Assembly: GCA_001786395.1 (NCBI GenBank)
Contig: MFWN01000030.1
Coordinates: 1 to 7,282, forward strand
Direction: 5' to 3'
Source: Candidatus Pacearchaeota archaeon RBG_13_36_9
GTDB taxonomy: Archaea; Nanobdellota; Nanobdellia; Pacearchaeales; GW2011-AR1
DNA: 7,282 nt
Part shown: positions 1-4,926 of the stretch, in pieces
Layout of the letters: each line of letters opens with the position of its first letter
Position numbering within the stretch: position 1 is the stretch's first letter
Position numbers and translations under genes: made by a program
The notes under the pieces: generated by a model
What the model was told of the DNA's origin: nothing
The model's input: the letters and a program-made list of their open reading frames with translations, nothing else
The model's database searches: none

Positions 1-2
1 AG

Positions 3-992
3 TTTGTTAAATGCAATAGAGAAGATATTCAGAAAGTTGTTGGTTTAATAGAAAAGCAAGATTATGCTGCTGAAACAAAGAGAGGAATAAGAATATCAAT
101 AAAGAAATTCTTTAAATGGATGAGAAAGATAGATGACAAGGGAGTTTATCCTGATGAGGTTAAGTGGATGTCTACAACTAGCAAAAATGGTAGCCACAGG
201 CTTCCAGAAGAGCTGTTAACAGAGCAAGATATAGTAAATATGATTAATGTATCTGGAAATGAAAGAAACAAGGCATTTATCTCGGTTCTTTATGAATCAG
301 GAGCAAGAATTACTGAAGTTATGACAATTAAAATAAAAAATATTTCTTTTGATGATTTGGGAGCCAGGATTAATGTTTTTGGAAAAACAGGCTCAAGAAG
401 AATAAGATTAGTTTCATCTGTTGTTTATTTGCAAGAATGGTTAAATGAACACCCTGATAAAAATAATCCTGATTCATTTGTTTGGATTAAAACAAATGGG
501 GAGTTGATAGGTTATGCAAGAATAGGAGTTTTATTAAAGAAAATAGCTAAAAGAGCAGGAGTTAAGAAAAGAGTTAATCCTCATAGTTTTAGGCATGCAA
601 GGGCAACTTATCTGGCTAATTTCTTGACAGAAGCCCAGTTAAAAGAGGTTTTTGGATGGACTCAAGGAAGTAAGATGTCTGCGATTTATGTTCATTTATC
701 AAGCAGAGATACAGATGAAGCAATTTTGAAAGTTTATGGAAAAGATATTAAAGATAAGAAAAAAGAAAAAAGCTTGTTAATGCCTAAAGAATGTTTAAGG
801 TGCAAAACTCAAAATGAAGCTACAAATAAATTCTGTAAGTTATGCGGGTTTGTCTTGGATAAGCAGGAAGCAGATAAAATCATCCAAACAGAATCAGAAA
901 GGCAAAATATGGACGAGTTAATGAATAGGCTTGTAAGTAATAAAGATGTTTTGAAAATGTTAATTGAGAAGATGGCGGAGATGAATAAATAA
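3..992 (+). CDS. Tyrosine recombinase/integrase with C-terminal zinc ribbon, 5'-truncated by window edge
   Basis: Site-specific DNA recombinase of the tyrosine (phage integrase/XerC-D) family, cutting and rejoining DNA through a tyrosine-phosphate link. The frame is open from base 3 with no stop before the ATG at 120, and the residues before that ATG look like the end of a SAM-like core-binding domain (helical, Lys/Arg rich). The true start is therefore probably left of the window. Numbering visible codons from base 3, the catalytic set is R102 (GARITEV), H194-x-x-R197 (HSFRHARAT), W219 (in the His/Trp position) and nucleophile Y229 (SAIYVHLS). Residues 264-281 form a CxxC-x10-CxxC zinc ribbon after the catalytic core, followed by a charged helical tail. 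This tail is an arrangement I associate with archaeal integrases. Whether it mobilises this locus or acts as a chromosomal Xer-type enzyme cannot be told. The family call is secure. Confidence 0.9.
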   Translation, partial: FVKCNREDIQKVVGLIEKQDYAAETKRGIRISIKKFFKWMRKIDDKGVYPDEVKWMSTTSKNGSHRLPEELLTEQDIVNMINVSGNERNKAFISVLYESGARITEVMTIKIKNISFDDLGARINVFGKTGSRRIRLVSSVVYLQEWLNEHPDKNNPDSFVWIKTNGELIGYARIGVLLKKIAKRAGVKKRVNPHSFRHARATYLANFLTEAQLKEVFGWTQGSKMSAIYVHLSSRDTDEAILKVYGKDIKDKKKEKSLLMPKECLRCKTQNEATNKFCKLCGFVLDKQEADKIIQTESERQNMDELMNRLVSNKDVLKMLIEKMAEMNK

Positions 993-1010
993 TAGCCTAA
1001 AAACTTGGCA

Positions 1011-1024
1011 GAAAGATTTAAATA
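1011..1024 (+). promoter_or_regulatory. Archaeal BRE/TATA promoter of the AAA ATPase gene
   Basis: TTTAAATA at 1017-1024 matches the archaeal TATA-box consensus and is preceded by a purine-rich BRE-like stretch (GAAAGA). The distance to the ATG at 1051 is 26 bases, which places the expected transcription start at or just before the start codon. No Shine-Dalgarno sequence precedes that ATG, so the mRNA is probably leaderless. This is the clearest archaeal signature in the window. Confidence 0.7.
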
Positions 1025-1040
1025 GTACAATAATGTACTA
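1023..1040. promoter_or_regulatory. Operator-like palindrome beside the TATA box
   Basis: TAGTACA-ATAA-TGTACTA is a perfect inverted repeat with 7-base arms and a 4-base spacer, overlapping the last bases of the TATA box and lying before the expected start site. A dimeric repressor bound here would block TBP/TFB or polymerase. A further GTAC copy sits at 1046-1049. Operator function is inferred from symmetry and position only. Confidence 0.4.
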
Positions 1041-1061
1041 AAATTGTACCATGGACAATTT
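1041..1061. promoter_or_regulatory. Inverted repeat spanning the start codon
   Basis: AAATTGT (1041-1047) and ACAATTT (1055-1061) are perfect inverted arms around a 7-base spacer containing the ATG at 1051. It could be a second operator. If transcription began upstream it could instead be a hairpin hiding the start codon. In AT-rich DNA a 7-base arm can arise by chance, so confidence is low. Confidence 0.3.
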
Positions 1062-2367
1062 AATAAGAACAATTTTAGCTGAATGGAAAGGAAAAAATAT
1101 TCCAGTACCAATTCCCAGAGAAGTTAATCTTTTACCTTACTTGAATATGAAGGTAAATAAGATTATTGTATTAAACGGGTTTAGAAGAGTTGGAAAAACT
1201 TATATTTTGTATTGGTTGGTTAATGAGCTACTTAAGTCAAATTCCCGCGAAGAAGTGGTTCATATTAATTTTGAAGATGAAAGAATTCCCCTAAAAACTG
1301 AATTTTTAAGTAACTTGCTTCCAACAGCAGAGGAACTATTCAATAAAAAGATAAAATACTTATTTTTAGATGAACCTCATAATATTCCCAATTGGAGCAA
1401 ATGGGTAAGAAGGACATATGACAATAAAGACATGAAAATTTTTATTTCTGGTTCTTCATCAAAAATGTCTGAAGAAGAGATTCCCACTGAATTAAGGGGG
1501 AGATTTTTAGAAATAAGAGTATTTCCTTTGTCATTTAAAGAGTTCTTAAATTTTAAAAAAATAAGCCCCGACTTAAAAACTTTGGAGTTTTCTTCGGATG
1601 AAAAGCCAATTATTCTTAAAGAGCTTACAGAGTATATTACATACGGGGGCTTGCCAGAAGTTGTGCTCGAAGATGAAAATAAAAAATTAGAATTAGCTCA
1701 GTCTTATTATTCAACAGTTATAAAAAAGGATATTGCTGAAAGGTACAAGGTTAAAAATGAGGAATCTTTGAGAGCTTTGTTAAGGCTACTCCTTGATTCA
1801 AAAGAGTATTCTATAAGTAAGACATACAATACTCTTAAAAGTTTGGGCTTTGAAGTTGGCAAATCCACTGTACAAAAATATTTATCCTATATAGAGAACT
1901 CGTATTTCATGTTTAGTCTGCCTATTTTTTCTTATAAGATTAAGGACCAAATACAATACCCCAAAAAAATTTATTTTATAGACAATGTTTTTATAAACTC
2001 TATCTCTACAAAATTTACTAATAACTTTGGAAGGCTTTATGAAAATATTACTGCAATTGAGCTGAAAAGAAGAGGAAAAGAGTGTTACTATTGGAAAAAT
2101 GCAGAGAAAGAAGAAGTTGACTTTGTTATAAAAGAAGGAACAAAAATAAAGCATTTAATGCAAATATGTTATGATGTCTCTGATCCTGATACAAAAAAGC
2201 GAGAAATAAGATCTCTGTTAAAGGCAAGTAAGGAGCTAAAATGCGACAGCCTTATAATCATGTCACGGGACTATTCTGGTGAAGAAGATGCAGAATGGTT
2301 TGGTATAAAGAGAAGAGTTAAGTTTATGCCATTATGGAAATGGTTGCTGAAAGATGAAAGTAAATAA
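1051..2367 (+). CDS. AAA_14/DUF4143-type P-loop ATPase
   Basis: A 438-residue protein of the archaeal/bacterial AAA_14 + DUF4143 architecture, a cytoplasmic P-loop ATPase group of poorly known biological role that is common in archaea. The ATPase domain shows Walker A GFRRVGKT (43-50), Walker B YLFLDEP (103-109), a sensor-1-like SGSS (133-136) and the conserved LRGR (148-151). The C-terminal part begins with YGGLPEV (198-204). It then has a winged-helix-like stretch (about 235-290) and a nuclease-fold-like tail with EEVDFVI (354-360) and LMQIC (369-373). In the PD-(D/E)xK-like motif of relatives the second element is usually E-x-K, whereas here it is Q-I-C, so nuclease activity is doubtful. 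Length is normal for the family and the protein looks intact. The ATG fits a leaderless start just after a TATA box. Its 3' end overlaps the start of a small broken gene by 14 bases. Confidence 0.88.
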   Translation: MDNLIRTILAEWKGKNIPVPIPREVNLLPYLNMKVNKIIVLNGFRRVGKTYILYWLVNELLKSNSREEVVHINFEDERIPLKTEFLSNLLPTAEELFNKKIKYLFLDEPHNIPNWSKWVRRTYDNKDMKIFISGSSSKMSEEEIPTELRGRFLEIRVFPLSFKEFLNFKKISPDLKTLEFSSDEKPIILKELTEYITYGGLPEVVLEDENKKLELAQSYYSTVIKKDIAERYKVKNEESLRALLRLLLDSKEYSISKTYNTLKSLGFEVGKSTVQKYLSYIENSYFMFSLPIFSYKIKDQIQYPKKIYFIDNVFINSISTKFTNNFGRLYENITAIELKRRGKECYYWKNAEKEEVDFVIKEGTKIKHLMQICYDVSDPDTKKREIRSLLKASKELKCDSLIIMSRDYSGEEDAEWFGIKRRVKFMPLWKWLLKDESK

Positions 2368-2655
2368 TCTCAATTTTGGAAGCATATCAGATTTAAAGAG
2401 GATTCTTTAGATAGTTTAAGAGATAAATTTTTCCCAATAAATAAAGAAGAATTTAAAGGACTTGACAATATAATCTTTCGTAATCCAGATAAAGATTATA
2501 AGCAACGTACGGCCGCCAATATTTGGGCACAAATAGTTAGAAAAGAGAACAACCTCCCGTTAAGAGACTGTTTTTTTGATGGTGGTTTTTATAGGGTAAA
2601 AGAAGGCAAAAAAATATCTATTCCTATAAGAGAAATTTGTCAAACCATCAAATAA
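2354..2655 (+). pseudogene. Small frameshifted gene of unknown function downstream of the ATPase
   Basis: An ATG at 2354 overlaps the end of the ATPase gene and opens MKVNNLNFGSISDLKRIL before a stop at 2405. From 2368 a different frame is open for 95 codons to the TAA at 2653-2655, but it contains no ATG, GTG or TTG start. Adding a single T in the TTT of GATTTAAAG (about 2391-2393) would join the two into one continuous protein of about 100 residues (ISDFKEDSLDSLRD across the joint). The simplest reading is therefore a real operon gene with a one-base deletion. The protein is soluble, charged, without signal or membrane segment, and I do not recognise it. It could be decayed, or the shift could be a sequencing error. 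Confidence 0.55.
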
Positions 2656-2671
2656 AAATCTAGTATAATTT

Positions 2672-2769
2672 CTATACCATAGCCCTCTGATTGTGCCAGA
2701 AAGGTATAGGTTTCTGGCGGGGCTATGCCCTAATTTGTGATTTTAGAGGGCATCCGTTTTTTAGGATGC
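2672..2769. other. Cluster of nested inverted repeats; possible structured RNA
   Basis: Several perfect complementary arms lie within about 100 bases. CATAGCCC (2678-2685) pairs with GGGCTATG (2720-2727). Inside it, GCCAGAAA (2695-2702) pairs with TTTCTGGC (2711-2718). The 8-base loop of that inner hairpin contains GGTATAG (2703-2709), complementary to CTATACC (2672-2678) just upstream, so a pseudoknot is possible. Alternative pairings exist: GCCCTCT (2682-2688) with AGAGGGC (2745-2751), ATGCCCT (2725-2731) with AGGGCAT (2747-2753), and GCATCC (2750-2755) with GGATGC (2764-2769) around a T-rich loop. It is not a tRNA and matches no RNA family I can name. It may be an untranslated regulatory RNA, the end of a mobile element, or a protein-binding site. 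Confidence 0.45.
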
Positions 2770-2790
2770 ATGTATCATTAATTTTATTGA

Positions 2791-3160
2791 ATGTCCGTGA
2801 TAGAAGGAGTTTATAAAATTTGTCATCAGCAACGAGAATTAGACCTTAGAGCAATTTTTAGCAGATTCAGAGTTTTTTCTTCTTTGTAACTGATAGAAAT
2901 TTAAAGAGATCTTATTCAAAACTTGGAGAAACAACAGACAAAAGAAATATTAAATATAAAATCCATCGGATATTTAAGAATTCTCAAAAATAGGCAAATC
3001 TGCCATCAATGAATCGGGGTGTCATGTAGGTGTGCTCGTCGATAAATTCTCCAAAAAATCTCAATTTGGCACTACCAAATATAGAGTCTTTGGCACTAGC
3101 TTGAGAGGTGGCAAATTAATACATTTGATAGAAGAAAGAATAAAAAGCTGTAAAAATTGA
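2791..3160 (+). pseudogene. Decayed small gene just upstream of the reverse transcriptase
   Basis: No intact frame spans this stretch, but protein-like segments abut one another in different frames. The last segment (2978-3160) is open for 60 codons and ends at a TGA 7 bases before the RT start (FGTTKYRVFGTSLRGG is typical of it). The preceding frame (2862-2993) joins it if one A is added to the AAAAA run at 2986-2990. The N-terminal part is uncertain. It is either the ATG at 2791 (32 codons, MSVIEGVYKI) or another frame after an AAGGAG at 2804-2809, which joins if one T is removed from TTTTTT (2873-2878) but also contains a TAG at 2840. The reconstructed product would be about 110-120 residues. 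The position matches where DGR accessory (Avd-type) genes often lie, but I see no Avd-family signature. Function unknown. Confidence 0.45.
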
Positions 3161-3162
3161 GG
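3159..3162 (+). promoter_or_regulatory. Ribosome binding site of the reverse transcriptase gene
   Basis: GAGG ends 5 bases before the ATG at 3168 and overlaps the TGA of the preceding decayed reading frame. This supports the chosen start and suggests the two genes were once translationally coupled. Confidence 0.45.
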
Positions 3163-3167
3163 CTATA

Positions 3168-4604
3168 ATGCAATTAAATGAAAATATTTATCAAAATCTC
3201 TGTTCAGAGAATAATCTTCTTCTTGCATTTAATAAAGCTGGAAAAGGAAAATCTAAGAGAAGATATGTAAAGAGATTCAAAAGAAATTTAAAAAAGAATA
3301 TTCTCAAATTAAGGGAAGAATTGTTAACTCAAACATATCAGCTAAACAAGTTAAAAACATTTACTTTAAGAGACCCAAAAACAAGGAAAATAAGCAAATC
3401 TGCTTTTCGTGACAGAGTTGTTTATCATGCGTTGTGTAACCTTATTATCCCAGTTTTAGAGAAGTCATTTATTTATGATTCTTACGCAAATCAAATAGGC
3501 AAGGGAACTCTTAAGGCTCTTGAAAGGTTTGATTGTTTTAAAAGAAAAGTTTCAAAAAATAATACAAGAGAGTGTTTTGTTCTGAAAGCAGATATAAAAC
3601 ATTATTTTCAGGAGGTAGACCATGAAGTCTTAATTGAGATAATTAAAAGAAAAATAACTGATGAAAAGGTTATTTGGTTAATAAGACAAATACTTGATAA
3701 TTTTAATTCAGGATTAAATACTAATGGCATGCCTCTAGGAAACTTAACAAGCCAATTTTTTGCTAATGTTTATTTAAACGAATTAGACCAATTTGTAAAA
3801 CACAAGTTAAGGGCAAAATACTACATAAGATATGTTGACGATTTTGTTATATTACATGAATCAAAAAAACAGCTTGAAGAGTGGAAGATTAAAATTAATA
3901 CTTTTTTAAAAGAAAAACTAAAGATAGTACTGCATCCGAGCAAGTCACATGTTTTAAGATTGAATAGTGGAATCAATTTCTTGGGGTTTAGAGTTTTTTA
4001 TCATCATAAGTTGATAAGGGCAAGCAATTTAAAAAATTTTGAAAGAAGATTTAATAATCTAAGAATTGTATTTGACGAGGGAATTATTAGCATGGAACAG
4101 GCACTTGAATCTTTAGAAGGGTGGTTAGCATACTGTTCCTATGCAGACACGTTTAAGTACAGGAAGCACATAGTCAGAAATTTCAATAAATATTTTTCTC
4201 ATGGGAATAAATTATTTATTCAAAATAAAAAGAAGTATCTAAATTATATTAAGAGAGTTGATGAAAGCGGATTACAATTTTCAGTTCAAAAGACTCTTTT
4301 TAATTTTAAGAAAGGGCTTAGCATAAAAGAAATTGCAATCAAAGAAGGAATAAAAGAATCAACTGTTTTGGGGCATTTAATTAATCTTATTGAATATGGA
4401 CAATTATCTGTGTGGAAAGTTCTGCCAAGAGAGAAAATATATAAAATTTTAAATAAAATTTATAGCCACAAAGAAAGGCTAAGAGATATTAAAAAGAGAT
4501 TAAAAGATGAAACTATCACTTATGATGATATCGCCTGCGTTATGTCAAGTATAAAATCTAAGAAACGATGGAAAAAGAATAAAAAATGTCCTGTTACCGA
4601 GTAG
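3168..4604 (+). CDS. DGR-type reverse transcriptase with C-terminal HTH_40-like domain
   Basis: RNA-dependent DNA polymerase that copies the TR RNA into an adenine-mutagenised cDNA for transfer into VR. Motifs in order: the basic N terminus; FRDRVVYHALCNLIIP (80-95) and DSYANQIGKGT (104-114), shared with retron, group II and DGR enzymes; motif A with D142 (KADIKHYF); motif B NGMPLGNLTSQ (186-196), whose SQ ending is characteristic of DGR enzymes; motif C YVDDF (222-226) with the catalytic aspartates; and GINFLGF (268-274). The thumb-like segment is GWLAYCSYADTF (318-329). The protein is longer than usual for DGR enzymes (often 300-400). Residues about 380-465 contain GLSIKEIA, ESTVLGHL and TYDDIACVM, which match the helix-turn-helix (HTH_40) region at the C terminus of RecQ-type helicases. 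The extension may replace a separate nucleic-acid-binding accessory protein. All catalytic residues are present. Confidence 0.92.
   Translation: MQLNENIYQNLCSENNLLLAFNKAGKGKSKRRYVKRFKRNLKKNILKLREELLTQTYQLNKLKTFTLRDPKTRKISKSAFRDRVVYHALCNLIIPVLEKSFIYDSYANQIGKGTLKALERFDCFKRKVSKNNTRECFVLKADIKHYFQEVDHEVLIEIIKRKITDEKVIWLIRQILDNFNSGLNTNGMPLGNLTSQFFANVYLNELDQFVKHKLRAKYYIRYVDDFVILHESKKQLEEWKIKINTFLKEKLKIVLHPSKSHVLRLNSGINFLGFRVFYHHKLIRASNLKNFERRFNNLRIVFDEGIISMEQALESLEGWLAYCSYADTFKYRKHIVRNFNKYFSHGNKLFIQNKKKYLNYIKRVDESGLQFSVQKTLFNFKKGLSIKEIAIKEGIKESTVLGHLINLIEYGQLSVWKVLPREKIYKILNKIYSHKERLRDIKKRLKDETITYDDIACVMSSIKSKKRWKKNKKCPVTE
4572..4586 (-). terminator. T-rich putative terminator of the TR transcript
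   Basis: On the minus strand this reads TTTTTTATTCTTTTT, beginning 28 bases past the 3' end of the template repeat. Archaeal polymerase stops at such T-runs, so the TR RNA may end here. The same bases encode the Lys/Trp-rich end of the RT on the plus strand, so the A-richness may be due to coding alone. Confidence 0.35.
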
Positions 4605-4613
4605 TGAGTTATT

Positions 4614-4694
4614 CCGGCGAAACGCCCATTGTCATTATCAAGATTGTTCCTGCCATTGGCATTAGACCTATTCTCGAGCCTGTTGACATACCAC
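4614..4694 (-). repeat. DGR template repeat (TR)
   Basis: Non-mutated template for diversification, read on the minus strand. It aligns without gaps to the VR at 4961-5041 (offset 347): 73 of 81 bases are identical. Mismatches are at TR positions 4630, 4645, 4651, 4656, 4663, 4672, 4680 and 4689. All except 4680 are A in the minus-strand TR (replaced by T six times and by G once). TR has 23 adenines on that strand, so 7 of 23 differ. In the frame matching the target it holds eight AAC/AAT codons, the codon type favoured in DGR templates because changes at its first two bases give many residues and no stop. Matching may continue weakly to 4698. It starts 10 bases past the RT stop codon, in opposite orientation to RT. 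Confidence 0.93.
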
Positions 4695-4720
4695 GCCCCA
4701 GAGCATAGCTCTTCCACTTA

Positions 4721-4725
4721 TTTTT
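4721..4725 (+). terminator. T-run after RT, possible archaeal terminator
   Basis: TTTTT followed by CTT, about 117 bases after the RT stop, is the first clear plus-strand T-run downstream. If RT transcription ends here, the RT mRNA tail contains the whole complement of TR. Confidence 0.25.
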
Positions 4726-4883
4726 CTTCACCGCCATTTCACATTCAGAGATTGAAAATCTCTGACTCTCAAATTCTTGCGAATTTAAGACATTAGGTGT
4801 TATGGTTGTATTTTATGACAACGTAGTTGCCGTTGTGGAAGTGCGTATAACCCAGCTTCTCATATCTCTACGGTTGCCAGGAC

Positions 4884-4923
4884 AAAAATAGGAGACTAAT
4901 GATGTTTATAATGCTTTCTCCTA
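4884..4923 (-). terminator. Hairpin plus T-run after the target gene
   Basis: On the minus strand TAGGAGA and TCTCCTA (+ coordinates 4917-4923 and 4889-4895) form a 7-bp stem with a 21-base loop, followed directly by TTTTT (4888-4884). The stem begins 3 bases past the target stop codon. It resembles an intrinsic terminator. In an archaeon the T-run may be the active part. If it is leaky, the same transcript would supply TR RNA. Confidence 0.45.
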
Positions 4924-4926
4924 CAA

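Larger units (their letters stand above)
4605..4926 (-). other. Region between RT and target: TR RNA and its structured leader
   Basis: No convincing protein gene lies here. Besides TR it contains three perfect hairpins 5' of TR on the minus strand: CAGAGATT-GAA-AATCTCTG (4746-4764), AAATTC-TTGC-GAATTT (4771-4786), and ACAACG/CGTTGT with a 7-base loop (4818-4836). DGR template RNAs need flanking structured sequence for cDNA priming, so these may be part of the functional RNA. A TATAAA-like stretch on the minus strand near 4903-4910 could promote a separate TR transcript, but read-through from the target operon is equally possible. Confidence 0.45.

Noticed and set aside
809..1111. 100-codon minus-strand ORF
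   Set aside because: It is antisense to the recombinase end, promoter and ATPase start, and has a Phe/Leu/Ser composition typical of the complement of Lys-rich coding sequence.
1882..2154. 90-codon minus-strand ORF
   Set aside because: It lies wholly inside the intact ATPase gene and has a shadow-type Phe/Ile-rich composition.
2365..2367. Stop-codon readthrough extending the ATPase by 95 residues
   Set aside because: The ATPase already has family-typical length, and an overlapping ATG plus a one-base frameshift explains the downstream frame as a separate gene.
2670..2770. tRNA in the inverted-repeat cluster
   Set aside because: There is no T-loop consensus, no CCA-type acceptor, and stem lengths do not fit a cloverleaf.
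3065..3098. Direct repeat TTTGGCACTA (3065-3074 and 3089-3098), considered as an attachment site
   Set aside because: The copies are 24 bases apart and in the same reading frame of the decayed gene (FGT-FGT), so they look like a protein repeat or chance rather than att sites.
4520..4717. 65-codon minus-strand ORF containing TR (reads NRSNANGRNNLDNDNGRF)
   Set aside because: It is the template repeat read in the target's frame, flanked by sequence antisense to RT and by non-coding DNA. TR normally works as RNA and need not be translated.
4793..4867. 24-codon open stretch on the minus strand rich in AAC/CAC codons (HFHNGNYVVIKYN), considered as a gene fragment or second template
   Set aside because: There is no start codon in frame, a stop lies directly upstream, and no matching variable repeat is seen in the window. 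Hairpins in the same bases explain it equally well.
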